Shown piece by piece: positions 54,005-62,685 of a stretch of DNA of 64,000 nt. The stretch is taken from contig JAKVPA010000001.1 of the NCBI GenBank assembly GCA_022482495.1, forward strand, positions 186,001 through 250,000, written 5' to 3'. Source of the DNA: Sphaerochaeta sp. (GTDB taxonomy: Bacteria; Spirochaetota; Spirochaetia; Sphaerochaetales; Sphaerochaetaceae). Below the pieces are notes generated by a model that saw nothing but the letters and a program-made list of their open reading frames with translations, searched no databases and was not told the origin of the DNA. Every line of letters begins with the position of its first letter. Position 1 is the first letter of the stretch. The translations under genes were made by a program, and so were the position numbers.

Positions 54005-55279
54005 TCACAGGCTTTGCAGCCGAGATGTCATGTCCGCAACCGCCTGCTGGGCCGTTTTCTTGCCCAACAAGGCAAACTGCAACTCTTCCGTCACGACCGC
54101 TTTGATCTCGCTGGCGTTTGCCATGCGCGCCGTCTCTTCCAGACGGGCCGTCTCCGTTGACTGCATGAAACCTTTCAGATAGGCATCGTCCTTGACCACC
54201 TGCAGGTTCGCAGCGCTCTTGGTGACCGGAGGCATGCCGTTCTTCTCGAAATACTCCAGCGCCATATCATCTGAGACCAAACTCTTTGCGAAATCCGCCG
54301 CCTGCGTCTTGTAGGCTGAATTTTTGAAGATCACCAGCATATGCCCCCACATGGTCGATTGCGGCTTGTCACCGGCATGCATCACCGGCCGGCTCATGGC
54401 GGAGCAAACGTTCACCACATCTTCCGGTTTCACGCCGTTTTTCACCGCCTGGCCTTTCGCCACCACGGCATCATCATAGAAGGCCATCTTGCCTTGGGCG
54501 AACAACTGGCGGGCATCGCCTCTTCCGATATCCATCCGGATATATCCTTTCTGCAGGAGATTCTGATACCACTTCACGCACTCCACGGCTTTGGGACCGA
54601 GGGCAACCTTTCCGCTTGCATCGAACAGACTGGAACCGAAGGTCCAGAGCCACGGCATGAAGTCTCCGGCAGCGGTGGAGTCTTTCGTGGAAAGCCCATA
54701 CGGAACGATACCTTCGCCAAGAGCCTGCACATCGGCCAGGCACTGTTCAAACTCAGCAATTGTGGTGGGGACCTTGTCCCATCCCGCTTTTTTGAGGATC
54801 GCAGGGTTGTACACCATGGTGATGGAAGCCATCGACCACGGAAGGCCGAGTTGCTTGCCATCAATATTACCTACCGACAGCGCCGATTCAGGGAACGTAT
54901 CCTTCAGATAGGAAGCGCCCATCACCTCGTTCAGATCGGCTAGCGCGCCGGTCTGGGCAATGGTGTTGAAGATACCGATATCCGCCTGCGCGATGTCCAG
55001 TTGTTCGCCACCCTGCAATCTGATCAACAGCTGCTGGGCGGTGTTTGCCCATGTCCAACCAACCCAGGTGACCGTATTGCCGCTGGAAGCCTCATACTGG
55101 CTCCGCATCTTCTGGAAGATATCTTTCGTCGCTTCCTCTTCCCCTGACCACCCGGCCCAGACGAGATTCACCGGCCCGTTTTGGGTCTGTTCGTTCACAG
55201 ACTTTTCATTGGCACCGGCAGCAAACAGCATACTCGTGACGAGCAATCCCAGCATCACCCATAGCAACCTTTTTTTCAT
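54005..55279 (-). CDS. Sugar ABC transporter substrate-binding protein, second system
   Basis: 424-residue family 1 solute-binding protein with signal peptide (K-K-R-L-L-W then hydrophobic run to L-F-A-A-G-A-N-E). The start at 55279 has AAGGAGG upstream. Located between an FAD oxidoreductase gene and its two permeases, so the ligand is probably the sugar or glycoside acted on by that enzyme; identity unknown. Confidence 0.9.
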   Translation of the reverse strand: MKKRLLWVMLGLLVTSMLFAAGANEKSVNEQTQNGPVNLVWAGWSGEEEATKDIFQKMRSQYEASSGNTVTWVGWTWANTAQQLLIRLQGGEQLDIAQADIGIFNTIAQTGALADLNEVMGASYLKDTFPESALSVGNIDGKQLGLPWSMASITMVYNPAILKKAGWDKVPTTIAEFEQCLADVQALGEGIVPYGLSTKDSTAAGDFMPWLWTFGSSLFDASGKVALGPKAVECVKWYQNLLQKGYIRMDIGRGDARQLFAQGKMAFYDDAVVAKGQAVKNGVKPEDVVNVCSAMSRPVMHAGDKPQSTMWGHMLVIFKNSAYKTQAADFAKSLVSDDMALEYFEKNGMPPVTKSAANLQVVKDDAYLKGFMQSTETARLEETARMANASEIKAVVTEELQFALLGKKTAQQAVADMTSRLQSL

Positions 55280-55314
55280 AGCAACCTCCTTCGATTGTCC
55301 GATCCAGCGCACCA

Positions 55315-57123
55315 TCAATCAATGGTATCGCCGACTTTCTCCACTTCTTTTTTCGGAATACTTGCCAACTTTTGCAGGAAAACATCCCGATGAGACTCGA
55401 AAATATCACGGGGAAGACACCTATACCTATGGCACATCGCCGCGGCGTATCCCACCACCTCCCCCATCATGCCACCAGTTCGCATGATCCGTGCCGTTCC
55501 AGAAGCGTCATGGCTGGTGCTGATGTTCCTGCCAGCCATAAACATGTTGCGGATATTGCGCGAGTACAAGCACCGATACGGCAGGAAGAACGGCTTCTGA
55601 AATGATTCACGGCAATCCATCGTCAGGAACGCATCCCCTTCGTGGAAGGCGGCATAGAAACGTTTGTCCGGATAATGGACGTCAAAATCCCATGTCGCCG
55701 GCACACAACCATCAGAATAGGGTTTCTTGAAATCGGCCTTGGTCAGCACCACGTCCCCGAGCAACCTCCGGGACTCCCTCTTTCCCGCCACCGCGGCGCA
55801 AAAAGTCAGTTCATACCCTTCATAATCGTGATCAACGTTGCGCAGCACATCCCAGGCCCCGTACATCGCCCGGAAATTCATGTCGCGTGCCCGTTCCGCA
55901 TAGAGGAAGGGATCATTCTCCATACCGCTTTCCCAGAACCAGCATCCCAACGATTTTTCCCGGGAATTGCCATAAATGTCATGAACGTTTCCACGGCCAG
56001 GGAACGCAACCTGGGAGAGATCCACAGCCCACGGACATCGGGGGAACGCCACGTTTCGTCCGGTATGCTCGATATGCCAGAGGTTGCTCACCCCCATATG
56101 CCCATTGGTGGTGGTCTCATAATCCGCATGGGCCAGGAATCCAAGATTTCCATCTCCCGTCGCGTCAGCGTACAGCGGCGCGGACAGGCGGAACAGATGG
56201 TCATGGACATAATCCCAAACGAGGACCGACGTTATGCACTCATCCGAGGTATCCGTCCCGATCACACAGCACCCGAGAAAACAGTCCAATCCTTTTTGAG
56301 CCTGGAGGATTCCCATTTTTCGGTCATCCTCATACAACTGTGCTTTGTTTTCCGCCCCATAGTGCCCGATCCTGTGCTGTTCGAATTCCCCGACGATATT
56401 GCCGATTCCAGGATACGGTGCATAGTTGGTGCCACCTCCCAGCCAGACACGGATCTCACTGCTGTTGTTTCCACCCACCAGCCGGCGATCCTGCACCAAT
56501 GCGGTAGAAAGACCTTCCCGTGCCGCGGTAACCGCAGTGCACATCCCGGCGATGCCGCCCCCGGCAACCAGGAAATCAAATCTCCCTTCCTGTTCAGGTT
56601 CCCGGTTGTTCGTAGCCTCTTGATACCACGCGAACAAGGAGGCCCTGTCTTGCGGCAGGATCGTCCCATCCATCTGCGTCAGCACCAGATAGGCGCATCG
56701 TCCTTCAAACCCTGTGAGGTCATGCAAGAGGATATCAACAGGCCCTTGAGATAACGAAACCGTCCCTCCATCTTCCCAGCCCCATTGCGTCGTCGTTTTT
56801 CCCAACGTCAGGCTTACCTGTCCGCCCAAGCGTACGTTGAAACAACCAGGCGCCATATCAGGATGCCAAGGAGCGACCCAGTTGTAGGTATAGGCGTAGA
56901 GGTGATAGATCCCGCCTTCCGTGATGGTGATTGTCTTTTTTGCATCCGGGACGGGAACACCAAGCCCATGAGCCAGCAAATACGGGAATCCGAGTTCCAA
57001 GATGAACTCGCTATCAACAAACCATCCACCAGCGTCATCAAATGAGGCAGTTGGTATGAATAAGGTTTTTTCTGGAAGAATTGAACGTTTCAACATGTGC
57101 ATCTTGGTTTCATCGTACCTCAC
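55315..57123 (-). CDS. FAD-dependent oxidoreductase with N-terminal beta domain
   Basis: About 595-602 residues. An N-terminal beta-rich domain of about 165 residues is followed by an FAD-binding Rossmann unit V-A-G-G-G-I-A-G-M (about residue 190) and a PF12831-type oxidoreductase domain with A-D-A-T-G-D-G. Members often sit in carbohydrate loci; the reaction is unassigned. First gene of the binding-protein/permease operon (36-base gap), divergent from an AraC regulator. The start is uncertain: GTG at 57123 or ATGs at 57102 and 57096, none with a good ribosome site. Confidence 0.8.
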   Translation of the reverse strand: MRYDETKMHMLKRSILPEKTLFIPTASFDDAGGWFVDSEFILELGFPYLLAHGLGVPVPDAKKTITITEGGIYHLYAYTYNWVAPWHPDMAPGCFNVRLGGQVSLTLGKTTTQWGWEDGGTVSLSQGPVDILLHDLTGFEGRCAYLVLTQMDGTILPQDRASLFAWYQEATNNREPEQEGRFDFLVAGGGIAGMCTAVTAAREGLSTALVQDRRLVGGNNSSEIRVWLGGGTNYAPYPGIGNIVGEFEQHRIGHYGAENKAQLYEDDRKMGILQAQKGLDCFLGCCVIGTDTSDECITSVLVWDYVHDHLFRLSAPLYADATGDGNLGFLAHADYETTTNGHMGVSNLWHIEHTGRNVAFPRCPWAVDLSQVAFPGRGNVHDIYGNSREKSLGCWFWESGMENDPFLYAERARDMNFRAMYGAWDVLRNVDHDYEGYELTFCAAVAGKRESRRLLGDVVLTKADFKKPYSDGCVPATWDFDVHYPDKRFYAAFHEGDAFLTMDCRESFQKPFFLPYRCLYSRNIRNMFMAGRNISTSHDASGTARIMRTGGMMGEVVGYAAAMCHRYRCLPRDIFESHRDVFLQKLASIPKKEVEKVGDTID

Positions 57124-57187
57124 TCTGGGAGAAAGAAAATGTTTCTTTTTTCAAAGAAGATGTTAGAATTGAGACAAGGAGAGAAGG

Positions 57188-58003
57188 ATGGATTATCGTT
57201 GGTTTGACCAGTACGAAGGTATGTTTGCCTCGATGAATGGCGGGGAAGTGTTCTGCGGCATCAGCAGCAACACGGAATACATCCATCGCACCACCAGCAT
57301 GAAGGAAGGAATGCTGCTTACCTGGGTGATCACCGGATCGGGAGAGCTCAAGACGCCGGAGAAGGATTATGCCATCACCGATGAAAATATGATCTTCCGA
57401 AACAACCGCATTGATTACCAACTGACGTTGTATCCCGGGGTACACCAGCGCCGATGCTTTCTCCGGCTTCCCGATGCATTCTTCTCTCTGTTGATCACCA
57501 GCACACCGTCCGTTCTGAATGTTCCTCCCGTCTTTCCGGTGAAACCGATGGATGAACAGCGGTTTGCCGACTTCATGGAAGTGATGCGCAAGATCCGCAT
57601 GGCTTCTGACAAGGATCTTTTGGATATGCTCCCCTTCTTCTCCCACTACATCACCCAATGTGTGGCCCCTTGCCTGAATGAGAACGGACGGACCGCCGCC
57701 ATGGAACACGCCAGACAACGCCTGGAAACGGATTTTCAGTCAAGCATCCCGGAAATCGCCGCGACATTTGGGCTTGGATACCATCTGTTCCGGAAGGAAT
57801 TCAAACAAACCTACACCATCTCTCCGTTGGCGTATCGGATCAAAGCAAAGACGGAACAAGCCAAACAGTTCCTTTCCATGGGGTATCCCTGCGATGTCAT
57901 CGCGGAAAAACTGGGATATCCGGACATGTACACGTTCTCCCACCAATTCAAGACGGTGGCGGGCATTTCACCAAAGAACTACCAGAAAAAGCATATTTTC
58001 TAA
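57188..58003 (+). CDS. AraC-family transcriptional regulator
   Basis: 271 residues: an N-terminal effector-binding cupin-like domain (about 1-165) and a C-terminal AraC double helix-turn-helix (I-P-E-I-A-A-T-F-G-L and V-I-A-E-K-L-G-Y-P-D-M-Y-T-F-S-H-Q-F-K, ending G-I-S-P-K-N-Y). AAGGAG precedes the ATG. Divergent from the FAD-oxidoreductase operon over 64 bases, so probably its activator. Its stop abuts the convergent lactonase gene. Confidence 0.9.
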   Translation: MDYRWFDQYEGMFASMNGGEVFCGISSNTEYIHRTTSMKEGMLLTWVITGSGELKTPEKDYAITDENMIFRNNRIDYQLTLYPGVHQRRCFLRLPDAFFSLLITSTPSVLNVPPVFPVKPMDEQRFADFMEVMRKIRMASDKDLLDMLPFFSHYITQCVAPCLNENGRTAAMEHARQRLETDFQSSIPEIAATFGLGYHLFRKEFKQTYTISPLAYRIKAKTEQAKQFLSMGYPCDVIAEKLGYPDMYTFSHQFKTVAGISPKNYQKKHIF

Positions 58004-59041
58004 TCAATCGTGACGAAACGGTCCGATGAACGCCACTCCTGGCAACGGAAGGCGGTCCGTTTCGACAAGCTCGTTTCCTGGTTCAATACGGAAGGAAACC
58101 AACGAGCCATCCCCCATGTTCGCCACGAGGAGGTACTGTCCGGAAGAGCTGATGCAGAAATTCCGGGGACCAGATCCTCCGGATGACTGCCGGGAAACCA
58201 AACGAGGCTTTGAGGGATCCTCCAAGGAGAACGTCGAGATGGTGTCTTCCCCTCGGGTGGTTGTCCAAAGCCATTTGCCGTCCGAGGAAAGATGGATGTC
58301 AGCGGCCGTGCTTCCTTCCCGTTTCTCGGCAAGAGGACTGAGACCGCGCAACGTCATTTCCTCCGTCAATTCATCAAACGAATAGGTCATCAGATGGCAC
58401 CCTACCTCACCCACCACGTAGAGGAACGTGTTGTCCGGATGGAACGCCATGTGGCGGGGGCCTTCCCCGGCGGGAACAGGAATCTTTCCCGTAGCGACCA
58501 ACGCGTCATCCGTATCCCGGCAATAACGGAACAGGACGTCACAACCGAGATCTGCGGCGAACAACGTCCTGCCTGTCCGGTCGAACATGCTGCTGTGGGT
58601 GTGTGGTCCTGCCTGGCGGGCGATGACCGGTCCATGTCCTTTATGTCGAAATGTCAGGGAAACACCAAGGGGAATCCCTTTCGCGTCCAGGGAACATACG
58701 GAAAGAATGCCGGAACCATAACTGGACAAGGCAAGCGCCCTGCCATCGGGGAAGACGGATACGTGGCAGACCGCTGTTCCGGGAACCGGGGTCCCACCCA
58801 GAAAGGTCAGCGTGCCGTTCGGTTGGATCAGATAGCCGTCCACCCGGCTGTCCCGTTCCTTGTCCGTCTCGTTCACGGCATACAACCGGTTTCCATGGAA
58901 TGCGAGGAATGATGGATTGACGGAATGATCGAGGCTCCAGATTTTCCGCATCCTCCCGGTCGTTTCATCCAACTCAATGGTATGGATCATCCCATGCCTG
59001 GTTTCCTTCGTCCCATAACAGCCCGCAAACAAGATATCCAT
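58004..59041 (-). CDS. Lactonase-family seven-bladed beta-propeller (Pgl-like)
   Basis: 345-residue protein of the 6-phosphogluconolactonase/YbhE family. Repeated propeller strands, the A-G-P-H-T-H-S motif and G-P-R-H-M-A-F-H-P are typical. May open a sugar lactone produced by the neighbouring oxidoreductase, or act as 6-phosphogluconolactonase. The start at 59041 follows AGAGG; a 13-residue extension is unlikely. Confidence 0.87.
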   Translation of the reverse strand: MDILFAGCYGTKETRHGMIHTIELDETTGRMRKIWSLDHSVNPSFLAFHGNRLYAVNETDKERDSRVDGYLIQPNGTLTFLGGTPVPGTAVCHVSVFPDGRALALSSYGSGILSVCSLDAKGIPLGVSLTFRHKGHGPVIARQAGPHTHSSMFDRTGRTLFAADLGCDVLFRYCRDTDDALVATGKIPVPAGEGPRHMAFHPDNTFLYVVGEVGCHLMTYSFDELTEEMTLRGLSPLAEKREGSTAADIHLSSDGKWLWTTTRGEDTISTFSLEDPSKPRLVSRQSSGGSGPRNFCISSSGQYLLVANMGDGSLVSFRIEPGNELVETDRLPLPGVAFIGPFRHD

Positions 59042-59183
59042 GTGTAGCCTCTTTCCGGTCATCCTAGCATAAGATGCCAATGAAGGGACAGAGAGGATTT
59101 GAAGCTAAGAAAGAAAGAAACGAATCATACACTTGAAACGCTCAGTCTTGTGAGATGACAAACTGTTATTCCAATCAATAAAT

Positions 59184-59226
59184 AAAAAAAGAGCAACGAA
59201 CCTTCCTTTTCAGGACGTCGTTGCTC
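59184..59226 (-). terminator. Intrinsic terminator of tRNA cluster
   Basis: Stem GAGCAACGA (59191-59199) with TCGTTGCTC (59218-59226) and seven A on the plus strand (T on the transcript) at 59184-59190, 6 bases after tRNA-Gly. Confidence 0.92.
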
Positions 59227-59231
59227 GGAAG

Positions 59232-59303
59232 AGCGGGAGACGGGGATCGAACCCGCGACAACCACCTTGGCAAGGTGGAGCTCTACCACTGAGCCACTCC
59301 CGC
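59232..59303 (-). tRNA. tRNA-Gly (GCC)
   Basis: Cloverleaf with acceptor GCGGGAG/CTCCCGC, anticodon loop TTGCCAA (GCC) and T loop TTCGATC. Last tRNA of a five-tRNA operon. Confidence 0.95.
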
Positions 59304-59323
59304 AGATCTTTTTTCCGCTTCTT

Positions 59324-59405
59324 TGCGAGAGGCGGGACTTGAACCCGCAAACCTTGCGGTACCAGATCCTAAGTCTGGCGTGTATGCCAATTTCACCACT
59401 CTCGC
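59324..59405 (-). tRNA. tRNA-Leu (TAG)
   Basis: 82 bases with a long variable arm, acceptor GCGAGAG/CTCTCGC, anticodon loop CTTAGGA (TAG). Confidence 0.95.
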
Positions 59406-59434
59406 GATGCATTGGCGCACTACCCAAAAAAGTA

Positions 59435-59507
59435 TGAGCCGCAAAGGGATCGAACCTTTGACCCGCAGATTAAGAGTCTGCTGCTCTACCAGCTGAGCTA
59501 GCGGCCC
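59435..59507 (-). tRNA. tRNA-Lys (CTT)
   Basis: Acceptor GGGCCGC with GCGGCTC (one G-U pair), anticodon loop CTCTTAA (CTT), T loop TTCGATC. Confidence 0.95.
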
Positions 59508-59547
59508 AAGACATAACCTTTCAAAAACCCAAAACCAAAAGGCTCTC

Positions 59548-59621
59548 TGCGCCCGGAAGGATTCGAACCTTTGACACTCGGATTCGAAGTCCGATGCTCT
59601 ATCCAACTGAGCTACGAGCGC
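59548..59621 (-). tRNA. tRNA-Arg (TCG)
   Basis: Acceptor GCGCTCG/CGGGCGC, anticodon loop CTTCGAA (TCG), T loop TTCGAAT. Confidence 0.95.
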
Positions 59622-59633
59622 TCGTCTCCACAG

Positions 59634-59705
59634 GGTGGAAGAAGGGGCTCGAACCCTCAACAGCCAGATCCACAATCTGGTGCTCTACCATTGAACTACT
59701 TCCAC
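59634..59705 (-). tRNA. tRNA-His (GTG)
   Basis: Acceptor GTGGAAG/CTTCCAC, anticodon loop TTGTGGA (GTG), discriminator C and an encoded G at the -1 position, as expected for tRNA-His. First tRNA of the operon. Confidence 0.95.
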
Positions 59706-59755
59706 CATACAGTTGAAGCACCAGGGTGACACCCTATCGCGAATCAACGTGTAGC

Positions 59756-59785
59756 ACTATAGCGGAATTATCAAATACTTGTCAA
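59756..59785 (-). promoter_or_regulatory. Promoter of the His-Arg-Lys-Leu-Gly tRNA operon
   Basis: Minus strand TTGACA (59780-59785), 18-base spacer, TATAGT (59756-59761). The leader downstream contains the inverted repeat AGGGTGaCACCCT at 59723-59735, probably a processing hairpin. Confidence 0.8.
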
Positions 59786-59859
59786 CTACTCTGAAAGGAA
59801 GTTTCCAAAGAGAAAAACCACCTATTTTTTGCCATTCCGTTGACATCTTTTCACAGGAA

Positions 59860-60001
59860 GGGAAGATTATTGACTTGTCTTGGATTTGTCAGTATGTTTG
59901 CTCTGATCTTGAGCAGGCGATGGAGCGATCCATGGGGCTGGGTTCGTAAGGACAACAGGGAGATTCTCTGTGGGACGGTTTACGTTTCCAGGAGGAAATC
60001 T
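59860..60001 (+). promoter_or_regulatory. Structured leader upstream of cation exporter, possibly NiCo-type riboswitch
   Basis: The 296-base gap between tRNA-His and the exporter gene holds a promoter candidate (TTGACT, 17-base spacer, TATGTT near 59895) and a leader with G-rich segments between hairpins: GAGCAGG (59911-59917), hairpin ATGGA/TCCAT (59920-59933), GGGGCTGGG (59934-59942), CGTAAGGAC (59945-59953), hairpin ACAGGGA/TCTCTGT (59955-59971), GGGACGG (59972-59978), then TTACG (59980-59984), which can pair with CGTAA. The order recalls the czcD/NiCo riboswitch, but I see no closing P1 helix. Confidence 0.35.
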
Positions 60002-60916
60002 ATGGCACAAAACACCCATCAGATCGCCGTACGGGTATCCAACGTCGGCATCTTCACCAATATCGGTCTTTCCCTTTTCAAATTCATTGCAGGCTTTGCC
60101 GGACACAGTTCGGCAATGATCAGCGACGCAATACACAGCGCCTCGGATGTGTTCGCTTCCTGCATCGCTCTGGTGGGCGTCAGCATGGGAGAGAAGAACA
60201 GTGACAAGGAACATCCCTATGGGCATGAGAAACTGGAGTGTGTGGCGGGAATCCTGCTTTCCGGTACGCTCTTTGCCACCGGCATCGGTGTCGGCTATGC
60301 CGGCATCCGCACGGTGGTGCGGGGAACCTGGGACCAGTTGCCCATACCCGGCGTTCTCCCGTTGATCGCCGCGGTCGTTTCCATCGGCACCAAGGAATGG
60401 ATGTTCTGGTATACCCGCAGCGGCGCCAAGCGCATCAACTCCCCTGCCCTGATGGCCAGCGCGTGGCACCATCGCAGTGACGCGCTCTCCTCCATCGGTT
60501 CCCTGGCGGGAGTCGTCGGAGCCCGGCTTGGATACCCGGTGGCCGACCCGATCGCCAGCCTGGTGATCTGCGGTTTCATCATCAAGGTATCGGTGGATAT
60601 CTTCCGAGACGCGGTAAGCAAACTGGACGACCATTCAATGGATCCCCAAAGTCTTGGGGAAGTCAAACATCTGATCGAACAGCAGAAAGGCGTCGTCCAT
60701 CTGGACAACCTGAAGACACGACTTGCCGGTAACAAGGCGTACGTCGACGTGGAGATCGCCGTCAACCCCACCCTGACGGTCATTGAAGGGCATAACATCG
60801 CCGAGAACGTCCATCATGCCATCGAGAACGCGTTCCCCCAGGTCAAGCACTGCATGGTGCACGTCAATCCCGCACTGTATGAGTTGAACGTACAGGAAAG
60901 CAAAGAATCGTGCTAG
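60002..60916 (+). CDS. Cation diffusion facilitator (divalent metal exporter)
   Basis: 304-residue CDF protein with six membrane segments and a C-terminal cytoplasmic ferredoxin-like domain. Metal-site motifs H-x3-D in TM2 (H-S-A-S-D) and TM5 (H-H-R-S-D) resemble FieF/MamB types exporting Fe, Zn, Co or Mn. AGGAGG precedes the ATG at 60002; an upstream in-frame extension covers the leader and is rejected. Confidence 0.92.
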   Translation: MAQNTHQIAVRVSNVGIFTNIGLSLFKFIAGFAGHSSAMISDAIHSASDVFASCIALVGVSMGEKNSDKEHPYGHEKLECVAGILLSGTLFATGIGVGYAGIRTVVRGTWDQLPIPGVLPLIAAVVSIGTKEWMFWYTRSGAKRINSPALMASAWHHRSDALSSIGSLAGVVGARLGYPVADPIASLVICGFIIKVSVDIFRDAVSKLDDHSMDPQSLGEVKHLIEQQKGVVHLDNLKTRLAGNKAYVDVEIAVNPTLTVIEGHNIAENVHHAIENAFPQVKHCMVHVNPALYELNVQESKESC

Positions 60917-60917
60917 A

Positions 60918-61694
60918 ATGGAAACCATGATCGCCATCGTCACCGGAGCTTCCAGCGGACTGGGGAAAGCGTACGTCCGGAACATCGCAGCCAAGGAAAA
61001 AGGGATCCAGGAGATATGGATCATCGCCCGTCGCGCAGAACGGCTTGAGGAACTCAAGGCGGAGGTTCCCATCTGTCGGGTGATGCCGCTTGATGTGACC
61101 AGCCAGGAGGATCTCTCCCGACTGGAAACCACGCTGCAGACAGAGAAGCCCAGGGTGCATCTGTTGATCAACGCGGCGGGCATGGGAAAGCTGGGAGACT
61201 GGAATGTGATCAGTCGGGCGGACACCGACCGGATGATCGACCTGGACTGCCGCGCCGCGGTTGACGTCACCTTGATCGTCCTCCCGTTCATGCAGAAGGG
61301 AGACCGCATCATGGAGATCTGCTCCACCACGGCGTTCCAGCCGTTCCAGCACCTGAACGTCTATGCCGCCAGCAAGGCGTTCCTGTACCGGTACAGCCGG
61401 GCGTTACGGGTTGAGTTGTTTCCCAAAGGGATTTCGGTCTGTGCCGTCTGCCCGTACTGGATACGGGACACGGAGTTCATCAAGGTGGCGGAGAAGGCGG
61501 GAGGGAAACGGGTCATTCACCATTACGTCGGCGCAAGCAGTGTGAAATCGGTGGCAAACTGGTCCTACTGGGACGCCAAGCACGGCTTCGCCGTCTCCAC
61601 CCCGGGACCAATCTGCTTCGCCCACCGTTTCTTCGCCAAGTTCATTCCCAGCGAGTTGATGATGGGCGTCTGGGCGTTGTTCCGCCGACTGTAG
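60918..61694 (+). CDS. Short-chain dehydrogenase/reductase
   Basis: 258-residue classical SDR: NAD(P)-binding T-G-A-S-S-G-L-G at about 9-16, N-A-A-G, and catalytic Y-A-A-S-K near residue 153. Substrate unknown. Start 60918 or ATG 60927 (the latter has GGAA just upstream). Begins one base after the exporter stop, so cotranscribed; its stop abuts the convergent lyase gene. Confidence 0.9.
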   Translation: METMIAIVTGASSGLGKAYVRNIAAKEKGIQEIWIIARRAERLEELKAEVPICRVMPLDVTSQEDLSRLETTLQTEKPRVHLLINAAGMGKLGDWNVISRADTDRMIDLDCRAAVDVTLIVLPFMQKGDRIMEICSTTAFQPFQHLNVYAASKAFLYRYSRALRVELFPKGISVCAVCPYWIRDTEFIKVAEKAGGKRVIHHYVGASSVKSVANWSYWDAKHGFAVSTPGPICFAHRFFAKFIPSELMMGVWALFRRL

Positions 61695-62582
61695 TCACTT
61701 TACCAGATTTCCGGCAAACACCTTGTCCAGGTACGCTTCCTGCTCCTTGGTGGGATTGGAGAACGGAGCGCGGGCCAACCCCACGTCATTGCCTTGGGCA
61801 CGGAGCACATACTTCACCGCGGGGATCAACCCGACCTTGCAGAGAGCCTGCATGATGTTGTTGGCCTGGTGCTGGAGCGTCCGAGCTTCTTCCATCTTGC
61901 CCGCTTCGAACGCGTGGTAGATCTTCTCATAGTGGGGAAGCATGCAGTTGAACGTGCTGCCGATCGAGCCGGTGCATCCGTACGCCATCGTGGCGATCAT
62001 CGTCTCATCAAACCCGTTGAACAGTTTCAGCTTCGGGTTGAGCTCCATGAACCGCTCCAGCTGGTAGACCACCTCATTGGTGTGCTTCACTCCTTCGATG
62101 GCCTCGCTTTGGAACAAGGCGCGGTAATCGGGGTTCTCAAGGTCAAACTCCCGTTTGGTATTGCCGGGAAAGTTATAGACGATCACCGGGAGTCCGACCT
62201 GGTTTGCAATATCATAATAATAGGAACAGACTTCCTTGGGGCTGAAGCCATAGTACAACGGAGGCGTGGCGGCAATGTGCTCGTAGCCCATTGCCTTGGC
62301 TTCCCTTCCGTACTGCACCGCCTCCTTGGTGGAAAGAGAACCAATATGGGCGATCAGCTCGGTGCGTCCTTTGAACGCGATGGCCGTCTCAAACGCCTGG
62401 AGCCGTTCCTTGTGGGACAGGAGGAAGCACTCGGCGCTGGACCCTCCCAGGAAAAAGCCGCTCGCCCCTTCCTGCAGGTTCCGTTCCATCAGCGCGGTGA
62501 GCGCCTTTGGACTGAACTGATCATCAGAGGTGAACGGCGTCACCGACGCAACGTAAATCCCCAGTCGTTTCGCATTCATCAT
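61695..62582 (-). CDS. Dihydrodipicolinate synthase/N-acetylneuraminate lyase family aldolase
   Basis: 295-residue class I aldolase. G-G-S-S-A-E near residue 47, catalytic Tyr in Y-N-F-P-G near 138, and Schiff-base Lys in G-V-K-H-T near 167. Members cleave or form pyruvate adducts (sialic acid, KDG, dihydrodipicolinate). The motif style is closer to N-acetylneuraminate or keto-deoxy-sugar lyases than to DapA, but this is uncertain. The start at 62582 has GGAG upstream. Divergent from a TIM-barrel isomerase gene. Confidence 0.88.
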   Translation of the reverse strand: MMNAKRLGIYVASVTPFTSDDQFSPKALTALMERNLQEGASGFFLGGSSAECFLLSHKERLQAFETAIAFKGRTELIAHIGSLSTKEAVQYGREAKAMGYEHIAATPPLYYGFSPKEVCSYYYDIANQVGLPVIVYNFPGNTKREFDLENPDYRALFQSEAIEGVKHTNEVVYQLERFMELNPKLKLFNGFDETMIATMAYGCTGSIGSTFNCMLPHYEKIYHAFEAGKMEEARTLQHQANNIMQALCKVGLIPAVKYVLRAQGNDVGLARAPFSNPTKEQEAYLDKVFAGNLVK

Positions 62583-62685
62583 TGTTTCTCCATCCCTTGT
62601 TGCCCATCGTAGCCCTCCCATCGGCAGGCTGTCAATGAAGGTTTACGCTCTTGCCCAAACCAGCTTGTTGCCCTACCATGCAGGC

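Noticed and set aside
59723-59735. AGGGTGaCACCCT palindrome as a protein operator
   Set aside because: It lies between the tRNA promoter and tRNA-His, so a leader or processing hairpin is simpler.
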